A stretch of DNA of 64,000 nucleotides. Source: Terribium retamae. Its GTDB lineage: Bacteria; Pseudomonadota; Alphaproteobacteria; Rhizobiales; Rhizobiaceae. Every line of letters begins with the position of its first letter. Within the stretch, counting starts at the first letter, position 1. Positions 8,990-17,791 of this stretch are shown here, one piece after another. Made by a program: the position numbers and the translations under genes. The notes below the pieces were generated by a model. The model was given only the letters and a program-made list of their open reading frames with translations. It was not told the origin of the DNA and did not search any database. The DNA is taken from contig NZ_JAKREW010000032.1 in assembly GCF_022347545.1 (NCBI RefSeq), forward strand, positions 1 through 64,000. Reading direction: 5' to 3'.

Positions 8990-10006
8990 CTACTTCGACG
9001 CCTCCTTGGCATAGCTCGCATTGACGAAGGGCGCGTAGTCGTCCAGCGCCTTGTCGATCTGCTTCTGGGCGACAAGGAACTTCGCGCTCTCGCTCAGCGC
9101 CTTCAGCGCGCCGCCGCCGAGCCAGGTTTCGGAAGCCTGTTCCGCGGCATCGGGGAAGGACAGAAGGCCCAGCGCCTCGACGGTGCCGGCGCCATCGCCG
9201 CCGATCATCTTGACGATGCCCTTGACCTGCTCGGAATCCGCCGTCCAGCTGGCCTTGTTCTTGTTGTAATCGGCATAGGCCTCAGCCAGAACCTTGGTGA
9301 AGGCAGCCATGAATTTCGGATTGTCGGCCGCCCATTTTTTGTCGGCGACAAGGCCGTCGAAAGTCGGCACCGAGGCCGCGCCGATGGTTTCGGAATCGGC
9401 GATGGTCTTGCCGGTCTTGGTGAGTTCCGTCAGCGCCGGCGGCCAGACATAGGCGGCATCGATGTCACCGCGCTGCCAGGCGGCGATGATCTGCGGCGGC
9501 TTCATGTTGAGGATGTTGACCTCGCGTGGGTCGACCTTCCAAACCTGTTCGAGGCCGACCAGCAGATGGAAGTGCGAGGTCGAGACGAACGGCACGCCGA
9601 CATTCTTCCCCTTGAGGTCTTCCGGTTTCTCGATGCCCGAGCCGTTGCGCACGACGAGCGCTTCCGACTTGCCGATGTTGTCGAGGATCCAGAACAGTTC
9701 GAGCTCGACACCGCGGGTTGCGGCAGCGGCGGTGCCGGTCGAACCGAGGACGCCGACCGGCACGTTGCCGGAGGCGAGTGCGGTGGAAATGTCGCCGCCC
9801 GACGAGAATTGACGCCAGTCGATCGTATAGCCTGCCTCCTTGGCGGCTTTGTCGAAGCGGCCGTCCGCAATCGCCGTGACGAACGGCCCGACAATCTGCT
9901 GGTAGCCGACGACAACCGTGTCCTCGGCATAGGCGAAGCCCGCCTGGAGAAGGCCGGCCGCCAGCGATACGACGCCAGCCAGGTGCTTGAAACGCGTGAA
10001 TCCCAT
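8990..10006 (-). CDS. tauA: Taurine-binding periplasmic protein TauA
   Basis: A 338-residue solute-binding protein with an N-terminal signal peptide cut after FAYA. Family features include VVVGYQQIVGPF, GVLGSTGTAAAATRGVELELFWI and the IIAAWQRGDIDAAYVWPPAL region. It captures taurine in the periplasm for TauBC. ATG 10006 has GAGGG eight bases upstream. It is the first gene of the operon and is divergent from tauR across a 211-base gap with TauR-like sites. Confidence 0.9.
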   Translation of the reverse strand: MGFTRFKHLAGVVSLAAGLLQAGFAYAEDTVVVGYQQIVGPFVTAIADGRFDKAAKEAGYTIDWRQFSSGGDISTALASGNVPVGVLGSTGTAAAATRGVELELFWILDNIGKSEALVVRNGSGIEKPEDLKGKNVGVPFVSTSHFHLLVGLEQVWKVDPREVNILNMKPPQIIAAWQRGDIDAAYVWPPALTELTKTGKTIADSETIGAASVPTFDGLVADKKWAADNPKFMAAFTKVLAEAYADYNKNKASWTADSEQVKGIVKMIGGDGAGTVEALGLLSFPDAAEQASETWLGGGALKALSESAKFLVAQKQIDKALDDYAPFVNASYAKEASK

Positions 10007-10114
10007 TATCGTTACCCTCTTGTTTTGATGGCTTCCGGTTGGTCCGGGAACACGCCGGCTTTGGCGCCGGTCTTGGTTCTGCCTATAGGGGTAATGGAGC
10101 AACCCCGATTGCCT

Positions 10115-10147
10115 TATATCCAGTTTGGAAGTTGAATGATTCCAGTT
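10115..10147 (-). promoter_or_regulatory. Putative TauR operator: direct repeats in the tauA/tauR gap
   Basis: On the minus strand AACTGGA occurs twice, at 10147-10141 and 10125-10119, 22 bases apart. The second reads CTGGATATAA. As I recall, the Rhodobacter capsulatus TauR boxes are direct repeats close to CTGGACTTAA. MocR regulators usually bind such spaced direct repeats. Confidence 0.55.
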
Positions 10148-10217
10148 CAACGCATCGGAAGGCGGAACACTTTTCGCCGACTAGGATGCACGGGCAGAAT
10201 CCTGGGATCCGACAGCG

Positions 10218-11699
10218 ATGGCGCATTCGACGGTTGCCGAAACGGTGTTCTTCCTCGACCGCACGAGCCGCGTGGGCCTGCAGGCGCAAATCCGCGAGAC
10301 GGTGGTTTCGGCGGTGCTGGCCGGCCGCATCCAGCCGGGCGCGCAATTGCCGTCGACACGCAAGCTGGCCGACTATCTAAACATCTCGCGCATCACCGTG
10401 ACGCTGGCCTATCAGGAGCTTGCGTCGCAGGGCTATGTCGAAGTGGCGAGCCGCAGCGCCTACCGCATATCAGACAACCCGCCGGTCCGGCTGATCGCGG
10501 CCGAAGCGCCGGAGGCCGCCGACGACGCCATCGACTGGTCGGCGAAGCTGCGGTCCAGTTTCATCGTCGCCAAGCAGATGCAGAAGCCGCTGGACTGGCG
10601 GCGCTTCCCCTACCCGTTCCTGTATGGCCAGATGGACCCTTCGCTGTTCGATCTCAATGCCTGGCGCGACTGCGCAAGGCGGGCGCTGTCGCGCGAGGAT
10701 TTTGAACTGATGGCGGGTGATTTCGCCGCCGCGGACGATGTGCAGTTGGTCAACTATATCTGCTCGCGCACCTTGCCCAGCCGCGGTATCCGGGCCAACC
10801 CCGACGAGATCCTCGTGACGGTGGGAGCCCAGAACGCGCTGTGGATCGTCACGCGACTGCTGCTCAACCGGGACGCGCACGCCGCCTGCGAGAACCCCTG
10901 CCATCCCGACATGAGCGCCTCGCTGATCTTGAGCGGCGCGCGGGTGACCACGATCGACGTCGACAGGCAAGGCCTGCCGCCGGAAGCGATACCGGCCGGC
11001 GTGGACGCCGTGTTCGTCACGCCCAGTCACCACTCGCCGACCGGGGCAACGATGCCGATCGAGCGCCGGGCGCTGCTGCTCGAAGCGGCCGCGGAGCAGG
11101 ATTTCGTCATCGTCGAGGACGACTATGAATTCGAGATGAGCTTCCTGGCGCCGCCCTCGCCGGCGCTGAAGGCTTTCGACCGCAGCGGGCGGGTTCTCTA
11201 CATCGGCTCTTTTTCGAAGTCGCTCTTTCCAGGCCTGCGGCTTGGCTATCTGGTGGCGCCGGCACCCGTGATCCGTGAAGCGCGCGCGCTGCGCGCACTG
11301 ATGCTGCGCCATCCGCCCGGCCATCTGCAGCGCACCGCCGCCTATTTCCTGGCGCTCGGCCACCATGACGCGGTGCTGCACCGCATGCGCGGCGAATACC
11401 ACAAGCGCCACATCGTCATGGCCGACGCGCTGAAGCGGCACGGCTTCACCATAGCCGGCTCCTCGGCCTTCGGCGGCACGTCGTTCTGGGTGGAAGGTCC
11501 GGAAGGGCTCGACGCAGATCTCTTGATGGCGGAACTCCGGCAGGACGGCGTGCTGATCGAATCCGGCTCGCCCTTCTTTCCTGATGCCGCCGGCCCCTGC
11601 CGCTTCTTCCGCATGGGCTATTCCTCGATCGACAAGGACCGGATCGAGGAAGGCGTGGCGCGCACGCGCGCCAGGATCGGTGCGTTGCTGGGCGTGTGA
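10218..11699 (+). CDS. tauR: MocR/GntR-type regulator TauR
   Basis: A 493-residue fusion of an N-terminal GntR winged helix (GAQLPSTRKLADYLNISRIT, about residues 30-60) and a fold-type I aminotransferase-like domain. The PLP lysine is in SFSKSLFPGLRLGYL near residue 335. MocR proteins use PLP plus an effector amine to activate transcription. TauR activates taurine genes with taurine as effector. Divergent orientation to tauABC supports the name. Confidence 0.85.
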   Translation: MAHSTVAETVFFLDRTSRVGLQAQIRETVVSAVLAGRIQPGAQLPSTRKLADYLNISRITVTLAYQELASQGYVEVASRSAYRISDNPPVRLIAAEAPEAADDAIDWSAKLRSSFIVAKQMQKPLDWRRFPYPFLYGQMDPSLFDLNAWRDCARRALSREDFELMAGDFAAADDVQLVNYICSRTLPSRGIRANPDEILVTVGAQNALWIVTRLLLNRDAHAACENPCHPDMSASLILSGARVTTIDVDRQGLPPEAIPAGVDAVFVTPSHHSPTGATMPIERRALLLEAAAEQDFVIVEDDYEFEMSFLAPPSPALKAFDRSGRVLYIGSFSKSLFPGLRLGYLVAPAPVIREARALRALMLRHPPGHLQRTAAYFLALGHHDAVLHRMRGEYHKRHIVMADALKRHGFTIAGSSAFGGTSFWVEGPEGLDADLLMAELRQDGVLIESGSPFFPDAAGPCRFFRMGYSSIDKDRIEEGVARTRARIGALLGV

Positions 11700-12126
11700 A
11701 CGACATGGCCCCCTGCGAACGAATCCGAAACCACCCCGGCTATCTATGTGCAAGGTGGCATGCTAGCCTGATTGGCGCTTGGCCCTTGCCAGCGCGGCGG
11801 TCAGCCGGTCATCACCCCTCACCCCTTCCAATGGCGGTCGGTTGGCCGCACCACCGAGCGGCTCGTCCGGCGAGGCCTGCGTGCCGACGGTACGGCAACG
11901 TGATTGGACAGGCGTCGGCTAAGAGCGGTACAAAGGGTGATTGGCAGCATTTTTAGATGAGGCGCTGCCAGCCGAGGGCGCACACTGGGCCCTGGCCCTG
12001 AACGAAGGAAGACATCACGTCTTCCCACCATTTCGCCATCCAAGGCCTTCCGCTGATTGTACGAGCGCTGATCCCGCCTCGTATCAACAGGCGCAGGTTC
12101 ATTACCCATTCGAGGCTGGAATTTTT
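11700..12126. other. Intergenic region without a convincing gene
   Basis: Open frames on both strands here lack ribosome sites and protein-like composition. The frame of the next gene extends left to 11941, but its first 62 codons look non-coding. Confidence 0.5.
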
Positions 12127-12588
12127 GTGAACAATGCCAATCATATTTCAGACGACGTGCGCGCAGCGATCGGAGCGTTCCTGGACGAATGCCAAAAAGA
12201 GGCCCGGCCGTTTGCCGTAACCGAAGTGCTGGGTGCGATCAGGCGCATGTACCCCGCGCTCGACATCTCCGACATCAGGCTCGTCAACGCCATAGCAAGC
12301 GAAGCCTCGGCAGCCGGCTTCGATGCCGGAGGCGGCGGTAGACGGGAGCGCAACCCGCCCCGGGGGCAGGACGAACTCGGCGGCGCGCCTGCTGTCAATG
12401 AAAGCGAACTGCCCGATCCGTGCCCCACGAGCCATCAATATGGGCGGCGCGTCGAGGCTGACGGATCCTGGACGATCTACCATGTCTTCACGGGCACGCC
12501 TGCCAGCATCTGCGGACATTCCATGGTGGGCCTCAGCCAGCTGGGCGCCACCGAGGTGATGACATTTCTCAACAACGAAGGGACATGA
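12127..12588 (+). CDS. Hypothetical protein
   Basis: A 153-residue protein of unknown function. The first 60 residues look like a helical module (SDDVRAAIGAFLDECQKEAR). A low-complexity Gly/Arg/Pro linker follows, then a compact C-terminal part containing RVEADGSWTIYHVFTGTPA. GTG 12127 is chosen because protein-like sequence starts there and GAGG lies about ten bases upstream; this start is uncertain. Confidence 0.5.
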   Translation: MNNANHISDDVRAAIGAFLDECQKEARPFAVTEVLGAIRRMYPALDISDIRLVNAIASEASAAGFDAGGGGRRERNPPRGQDELGGAPAVNESELPDPCPTSHQYGRRVEADGSWTIYHVFTGTPASICGHSMVGLSQLGATEVMTFLNNEGT

Positions 12589-12647
12589 AAGGATGCGGAC
12601 TGACCCGAACCGCCTGATAGTCCGTGCCGGACCAAAGGAGCCTCACC

Positions 12648-12929
12648 ATGGCGCTCGACTTTCCTAACCACAGCCGTAGCTTCGACGAGGCCCGGCGCGC
12701 AGTGCGATTTTCTGGCTATGACGGCATGCAGCAGATCCGGTTTTTCATCGAGGCTGCTGCGCTGGCCAAATCAAACGGATGGGACAGCGCGACGACGGCA
12801 TCGGAAGCAGCATGCCTCGCAGCTTTCGACGCAGGACGCGCCTCGATTCAGGATATTGCACGCGTTATTTATTCTCGCGGTCGCCATCCCTTCTATGTTC
12901 TAACCGCGTCAGATTTTCCTGGTCGATAA
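12648..12929 (+). CDS. DUF1488 family protein
   Basis: A 93-residue protein matching DUF1488: an FPNHSRSFDEARRAVRFSGYDG start, a central EAACLAAFDAGRASIQDIAR segment and RGRHPFYVLTASDF at the end. Function is unknown; the family is common in rhizobia. ATG 12648 has AAAGGAG at the right distance. Confidence 0.75.
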   Translation: MALDFPNHSRSFDEARRAVRFSGYDGMQQIRFFIEAAALAKSNGWDSATTASEAACLAAFDAGRASIQDIARVIYSRGRHPFYVLTASDFPGR

Positions 12930-13277
12930 CACCATATCGTGGATATTCTTATTACCGCTCGTTTGTAATCAAAATTACTTGCGTTGTTTTCTCGAAGGAA
13001 ATTCTCCAAAGGCTCAGAAAATTATGGAAGCCGCAGAATGATTTAAAAATCCAACGCATAATATTTTCTCCATGGACTCGTTTCTTAAACGGGCGCATGA
13101 TGATTTCACTCACAAAGGGGCGCCGGTGAAGCAACTGGCCTCCCCCCATGAGGGGAGGAGGCCGATGTTGTTCACCTACCTGACAAGGCAGAGCGCAGCC
13201 TTTCAGCTGCGCGCCATGGTCTGGACGTCTACACTACGGAAAAATCGAGCCCGGCTGACACGCACGAGACACAATCC
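12930..13277. other. AT-rich gap with no gene
   Basis: The first 150 bases are much richer in A/T than the surroundings, with runs such as AATCAAAATTACTTG. Frames across it are unconvincing. The composition suggests foreign or decayed DNA. Confidence 0.5.
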
Positions 13278-13463
13278 ATGATCGACCATTCGTTGAATGA
13301 CAACGAGATCGGCGTTCTCTGCCCGGGCTGTTGCTATGAGACGAAGAAAAAAGTCGGCTGGGTGAAAACGCATACGCAGATGGAGTGCAGGAACTGCGGC
13401 TCCATCGTCGACATCGAGAGCAGGAATTTTCGCGCTCCGCGCAACACCGGGGCCGACGATTAG
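13278..13463 (+). CDS. Small zinc-ribbon-like protein
   Basis: A 61-residue protein with two CxxC pairs, CPGC at residues 15-18 and CRNC at 38-41. This spacing suits one zinc ribbon. Such mini-proteins are often nucleic-acid or protein binding; no specific role can be assigned. Confidence 0.55.
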   Translation: MIDHSLNDNEIGVLCPGCCYETKKKVGWVKTHTQMECRNCGSIVDIESRNFRAPRNTGADD

Positions 13464-13622
13464 ACAATCACCCGAGATCGGGGACCCTGAGCCAGCATCC
13501 CGTCGGCAAATCGCAGGGCCACGCCTCGATAGCGACAGCGAGGCGATAACCGGCATGCCTGACGATCACGCCGACAATTTGGAATTCAGTTCACCTGCTG
13601 ACCGGACGAAGGGTACCCAGCC

Positions 13623-13736
13623 ATGGCAAAAACGGCGCGAATGGGCGACCAGATGCTTGCCGGCATCGCGATCGTCATGGTGTTTGGCGTAGGTGGATAT
13701 CTGGGCTACATCTTCTTTGGCAGCATACATTGGTAG
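13623..13736 (+). CDS. 37-residue single-span membrane protein
   Basis: The ATG frame at 13623 encodes a short polar head, one hydrophobic helix (AGIAIVMVFGVGGYLGYIFF) and a terminal IHW. The clean amphipathic-to-hydrophobic layout suggests a real microprotein; function unknown. Confidence 0.45.
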   Translation: MAKTARMGDQMLAGIAIVMVFGVGGYLGYIFFGSIHW

Positions 13737-13801
13737 GCCGGACAATCGCAGCGCCGGTACTAAACGCTGCGGAGGATGTCCCGCCGCAAAGGGGGCCCCG
13801 C

Positions 13802-14230
13802 GTGCTCGATCTGGCAGGCCTGATCTCGATGTGCCAGCGACTGAAAGGTCCCAGCCCTGAGATGGACTCCGCAATCGAAACGTATTTTTCGGATTGGGAA
13901 CAGCTGTGGGCCAGTTACATCCGGCACAAGAAGACCGGAGAGATCGTCCACGGCCAACACCGCGCGCCGCCGCCCTACACTGCCTCGCTTGATGCGGCCG
14001 TTACGCTGGCGGCACAGGTGCTTCCAGGATGGCAGTGGGGAAATCACCCCTTTGGAAACTGTCGGCGGGCCTATGTCGTCGAAAACGATCCATTCCGCCT
14101 TGTGCCCGTGGTCGCGGACCATTCCTTCGCGGCGATTGCCTTAGTCCTAGCTACACTCCGAGCCCGTCAACTGGAGGAGCGGGGCATTCCCAGGCATCGC
14201 CACCTCAAGGCACTGAGCCGGATACAGTGA
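13802..14230 (+). CDS. Hypothetical protein of a phage-associated type
   Basis: About 142 residues. The layout LAGLISMCQRLKGPSPEMD, then PYTASLDAAVTLAAQVLPGW, matches a family common in phages and prophages: an N-terminal helix with G-P-D/E, then YTaSlDAAl and a P-G-W. GTG 13802 is the likely start, as the frame upstream looks non-coding. Function unknown. Confidence 0.55.
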   Translation: MLDLAGLISMCQRLKGPSPEMDSAIETYFSDWEQLWASYIRHKKTGEIVHGQHRAPPPYTASLDAAVTLAAQVLPGWQWGNHPFGNCRRAYVVENDPFRLVPVVADHSFAAIALVLATLRARQLEERGIPRHRHLKALSRIQ

Positions 14231-14425
14231 GCCGTTGCGTCCGGCTTCGCCCGACCGGGCGGTGGAGGGGCCTTAGTGCAGGCCGGCTCCAAACGATCAC
14301 TTATCAAGACAAGCGAGCCTTCGAAGTGACCCGCACTCTTCCCGCGTGGCTTGGCCGCGCCTTGTGGGGGAGTGCGATCGGTGCTCTGGTCGAGTTCGAT
14401 TTTAACGTGGAAAGCGGGGCGTCCG

Positions 14426-14674
14426 ATGGGCGATAGCGTCAAGCCTTTGAATATGGACCAACCGGCGGAACTCTCATTCAGCGAGAAAGGGAATGCCGCT
14501 CTCAGCCTCACCGATATCATCCGCTTCGAGCATCTTTCCACCGCGCTGATCTTTGCTGTCAGAACAATGCACAGCAGCCATCGCCCCAACTGCAGGATCA
14601 CAACCCAATCAGGAAATATCTACCGCTGGGGCGATATCCCGGCCCTCTATGACACCGTAAAGCTCATGCAATAG
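14426..14674 (+). CDS. Small hypothetical protein
   Basis: An 82-residue protein starting MGDSVKPLNMDQPAEL with no recognised domain. The ending NIYRWGDIPALYDTVKLMQ looks like folded protein. The 195 bases upstream contain no convincing gene. Confidence 0.4.
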   Translation: MGDSVKPLNMDQPAELSFSEKGNAALSLTDIIRFEHLSTALIFAVRTMHSSHRPNCRITTQSGNIYRWGDIPALYDTVKLMQ

Positions 14675-14712
14675 GCAGGTGTCCCGAGCAGACCGCCGTT
14701 CGGTAGCGACGG

Positions 14713-14961
14713 TCATTGGTTGATCATGATTCCGGCTTCTCGCGCAGCAAGGACGAAAGCCCGCCTTGCGTTGTCCGGCGATTTCTTGCCGGAGCTCGCA
14801 TCCGAACAGGCTTGAAGTGCAGCGCGATGCTTGTCTCCCCGCCTGCCGGGCCATTCGCGAAGCAGAAAGCCGGTGCAAGACGAGATATCGGCAAGCGTCC
14901 TAATGCCGCCCGCTGGGTCGGTGCGGACGGTGATGACGTTCTCAAATTTGAGATTTTCCAT
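14713..14961 (-). CDS. DUF982 family protein (copy 1)
   Basis: An 82-residue DUF982 protein: MENLKFENVITV start, LLREWPGRRGDKHRAALQAC core and ARRAFVLAAREAGI end. The start at 14961 is favoured because its divergent paralogue at 15080 begins with the same MENL. Function of DUF982 is unknown. It forms a divergent pair with copy 2. Confidence 0.65.
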   Translation of the reverse strand: MENLKFENVITVRTDPAGGIRTLADISSCTGFLLREWPGRRGDKHRAALQACSDASSGKKSPDNARRAFVLAAREAGIMINQ

Positions 14962-15046
14962 TCCCGCTCTTAAGATGTTGCGGACAAAGTAGCGAGAATT
15001 ATTTTTGAACCCCTCGCGATCGATAGAAAATATATCGATCATGGCT

Positions 15047-15074
15047 TTGCGTCCCTGCCGGTCAGGCGTATAGT
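15047..15074 (+). promoter_or_regulatory. Sigma70-like promoter giving a leaderless mRNA
   Basis: TTGCGT, a 16-base spacer and TATAGT end five bases before the ATG at 15080. A normal start of transcription six to eight bases past the -10 would fall on the start codon. No ribosome-binding sequence is present. Confidence 0.5.
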
Positions 15075-15079
15075 ATTTT

Positions 15080-15343
15080 ATGGAAAATCTTTCCTTTCGA
15101 ACGCCCGTTGTAATTTACGCCGGCGTTCCAACGAAGTTTCACCTCGTGTCGAATGTATCCGACGCGTCAGATTTTCTTTTTGACAATTGGGCAGACAACG
15201 ACAGCCCGCAGTGGAACGAGGCGTTGAACAGATGCGCCTGGGCATGCGTCGGAAAAGCGAGCGTGGAAGGCGCGCGATCGGCGTTCCTGGTTGCCATCAA
15301 GACGGCAGGCATGAGGATCGATCCCTCGGTTGCCTTGTACTAG
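15080..15343 (+). CDS. DUF982 family protein (copy 2)
   Basis: An 87-residue DUF982 protein: MENLSFRTPVVIYAG start, DFLFDNWADNDSPQWNEAL core and GARSAFLVAIKTAGM end. No Shine-Dalgarno sequence precedes it, but a good promoter ends just upstream, so leaderless translation is likely. Confidence 0.7.
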   Translation: MENLSFRTPVVIYAGVPTKFHLVSNVSDASDFLFDNWADNDSPQWNEALNRCAWACVGKASVEGARSAFLVAIKTAGMRIDPSVALY

Positions 15344-15380
15344 AGCGTTTCCGTTTTTCACGGAAACGCGGAAACGCTCT
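15342..15380. repeat. Intergenic palindrome of the AGAGCGTTTCC type
   Basis: AGAGCGTTTCCG (15342-15353) is perfectly complementary to 15369-15380. It starts at the stop of the DUF982 gene and may act as its terminator. Related GAGCGTTCC and GCGTTGGAACG sequences occur near 49.3 and 49.95 kb. Confidence 0.65.
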
Positions 15381-15450
15381 AAGTTTTTGTTTTCGTCGCA
15401 TTTTTGTGGTGATTCCACTTGGCTACAAAATGCTCTAAAGCGCACAAAAC

Positions 15451-15482
15451 AAAAAAGCCGCTGGGGATATCTCCCAACGGCT
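15451..15482 (-). terminator. Rho-independent terminator for the NTF2-like gene
   Basis: Read on the minus strand, the hairpin AGCCGTTGGGA/TCCCCAGCGGCT is followed by TTTTTTG. It lies about 135 bases after the stop of the gene ending at 15618. Confidence 0.7.
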
Positions 15483-15617
15483 CTGCTGTCTCTTTCGAGA
15501 GTGCCCTTCTACGATCAACTCGCCAGTACATCCGTGGTCGGACGAAGGCAGAAGGGAAAGCGCATCAACCTCTGACGGGGACGCACCGTAGCTGTATGGA
15601 AGACGATTGCGGTTTAT

Positions 15618-16046
15618 TCAAGACCTGACTGAAGACTGCATAATGATCTCGGCGGTGTCGTAGTAGAACGGCGTGCCGTCGAGCAGCAGTCCGTCCTTGA
15701 AGTGCAGCACTTCGGCAAAGGGCTGCCGGATGACGGCGCCGGTGGCGCGTGATGTGAGCGTCAGGCAGCACGACATGAAGACGGTGTCTTCAACGCGCGC
15801 CGCCGTCATGTCTTCGACCGCCATGTCGCTCCAGGCATCGCGCATCCTGCCAAGCAAGGCAGCGATGCCCTCGAGCCCTTTCCAGTCGCCGGCATAAGGC
15901 AAGGATGCGGGCTCATGCACGACCACATCGGCATGAAAGGCCCTGGCAAGGCTTTGTACATCCCTCCCATCCGATCCGAGGAAGTCCAGCTCGACTTCGA
16001 ACATGCGCTCCAGCAGAGGCATGGCATTCGTGCAGTCGCAATTCAT
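15618..16046 (-). CDS. SnoaL/NTF2-like protein
   Basis: A 142-residue NTF2-fold protein, MNCDCTNAMPLLERMFEVEL at the start and a FAEVLHFKDGLLLDGTPFYYD end. The family includes small isomerases, hydrolases and binding proteins; no substrate can be named. ATG 16046 has GGAG seven bases upstream, better than the ATG four codons earlier. A terminator lies downstream. Confidence 0.6.
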   Translation of the reverse strand: MNCDCTNAMPLLERMFEVELDFLGSDGRDVQSLARAFHADVVVHEPASLPYAGDWKGLEGIAALLGRMRDAWSDMAVEDMTAARVEDTVFMSCCLTLTSRATGAVIRQPFAEVLHFKDGLLLDGTPFYYDTAEIIMQSSVRS

Positions 16047-16293
16047 TGTTTGCTCCATTCATTGGCCTGGGCGTGTGATCAATGCAGCCGAGCGCATCGG
16101 CCGCCACCCGGTTCCTGCTTGCGAAGGCGGCGGCACGGGCCAAGCGAACAGAGCAGCCGGAGCGCGTCCGCAACGAGATCGATAGGCAGGTGTGAAAATG
16201 CCCGCCCTGTTGCCAAGGCGGGCCTCCAGGAAATGCGAGAGCTTTCCTTTCTCGGTTTGCAGTCAGTTATGACAACGCAACGAATTTAAGCTC

Positions 16294-16599
16294 CTAGTTC
16301 GAGCCGCCGAGCTGCTTCGTCATCTTGCAGAAATTGTCGTGTTCCTTGGCGATGACCTCGTCGCCGCAGTCCTTCTTCATGCTGGCGCGGTCATCATCGG
16401 TCAAAGCCATCCAAGCGGCCTTGAAGTCAGCCTCGGATTTCAAGGTCTTCATATCCTTGTCGGTGTAGAATGGCGCCATCTTCGCAGAATCATCGAGAGC
16501 AGAAGTGCCCTTGTCGCCGGCGGCCAGCGCCGAGCCCGTCATCAATGCGAGCGCCATCGCGCCCAGGGTAAGCATCTTCACGTTCATCTTCGCCTTCAT
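16294..16599 (-). CDS. Small exported protein
   Basis: A 101-residue protein with a clear signal peptide (MLTLGAMALALMTGSALA, cut at ALA-AG) and a mature part rich in Lys, Asp and Met with two cysteines (DCGDE, NFCKM). RBS GGAGGA lies eight bases before the ATG. Function unknown; a periplasmic stress or metal-binding role is only a guess. Confidence 0.65.
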   Translation of the reverse strand: MKAKMNVKMLTLGAMALALMTGSALAAGDKGTSALDDSAKMAPFYTDKDMKTLKSEADFKAAWMALTDDDRASMKKDCGDEVIAKEHDNFCKMTKQLGGSN

Positions 16600-16872
16600 G
16601 GGAACGTCCTCCTATCTGGCAACTGCCGGAAGTAACAGTCGTGCCAAACCAACGCGATTTTCGGAAAAGGTTTCCAAAAACCTCACCCAGTGCGCCTTCG
16701 TTGCCCGAAGTTGCGTCGCGAAGCGTCGGAGCCTCCGAACCGGCTTGAGACCTCATCTCCTCCCCCTGCCGCCCGACTGAGGCCCCATTCAAACGCTTAG
16801 CTCCGGTCCGCAGATGCGATTCATTTCAGCACGCGGCGTCATTGCCGCGCGATTTTGCAGGAGGGAGAGACC

Positions 16873-17733
16873 ATGGAAACCCAGACGCGACAGGCGATCG
16901 ACGCCTTTCAAAACGGCTTTCAGCAGTTGAGCGGCCTGGCCGTGACCTATGCCTTTTCGGTGCTGGGCGCGATCATCCTGCTCCTTATCGGCTATTTCCT
17001 GGCGGGAGTGATCGAGCGCGCGTTGAAGGGGGCCATCGGCCGGGTCCCCGGCTTCGATCAGACCCTGGCGCAGTTCTTCGCGAAGATCGGCCGCTATGTG
17101 GTGCTGGCGCTGTTCATCGTCATGGTGCTCGGCCAGTTCGGGGTGCAGACAGCTTCGATCATCGCTGCCATCGGCGCGGTCGGCCTGGCCGTCGGCCTGG
17201 CGCTGCAAGGCACGCTGCAAAACATCGCCGCGGGCCTGATGCTGCTAGCACTCCGGCCGCTGCGTGTCGGCGAATATGTCGAGGTCGGCACCGTCAAGGG
17301 CACGGTGGAGGATATCGGCCTTTTCGCCACGCGGCTGCGCACCATCGAAGGCGTCTATGTGCTCGCCCCGAACTCCACGCTGTGGAGCGAGCCGGTCTAC
17401 AACTTCAACCGCAACAAGGTGCGCCGCAACGACCTGATCATCGGCATCGGTTATGACGACGACATCGACCTTGCCCAGAAAACCATGCTGGACCTTGCCG
17501 CAAAGGACAAACGCATCTTGCGCGACCCGGCGCCCAGCGCATCGGTTTCGGAACTCGGCGCGAGCTCGGTCAACGTGACGCTGCGCTATTGGACATCGGC
17601 GTCCGACTATCTCGCGACACGGTTCGACATGACCAAGGCCGCCAAGCTCGCCTTCGACGAGAAGGGCATCTCGATTCCGTACCCGCAACAGGAGATCGTC
17701 TATCGCGAGGTGGGCAAACAGGGCGCAGGCTGA
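16873..17733 (+). CDS. Small-conductance mechanosensitive channel (MscS family)
   Basis: A 286-residue MscS-type channel. Two hydrophobic segments precede the pore-lining TM3 (IGAVGLAVGLALQGTLQNIA), followed by the beta domain (LRVGEYVEVGTVKGTVEDIG) and the C-terminal alpha/beta domain. It releases solutes on hypo-osmotic shock. ATG 16873 follows GGAGGGAG; the ATG six codons upstream lies before that site. Confidence 0.9.
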   Translation: METQTRQAIDAFQNGFQQLSGLAVTYAFSVLGAIILLLIGYFLAGVIERALKGAIGRVPGFDQTLAQFFAKIGRYVVLALFIVMVLGQFGVQTASIIAAIGAVGLAVGLALQGTLQNIAAGLMLLALRPLRVGEYVEVGTVKGTVEDIGLFATRLRTIEGVYVLAPNSTLWSEPVYNFNRNKVRRNDLIIGIGYDDDIDLAQKTMLDLAAKDKRILRDPAPSASVSELGASSVNVTLRYWTSASDYLATRFDMTKAAKLAFDEKGISIPYPQQEIVYREVGKQGAG

Positions 17734-17791
17734 GGGATGGTTCGGGGTTCCCGGTTTTTGATCGGACGCGGCGGGTGCCCCGAATAAGCAG

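Noticed and set aside
12779..13281. Overlapping frames across the AT-rich gap
   Set aside because: No ribosome sites, no recognisable domains and inconsistent codon use.
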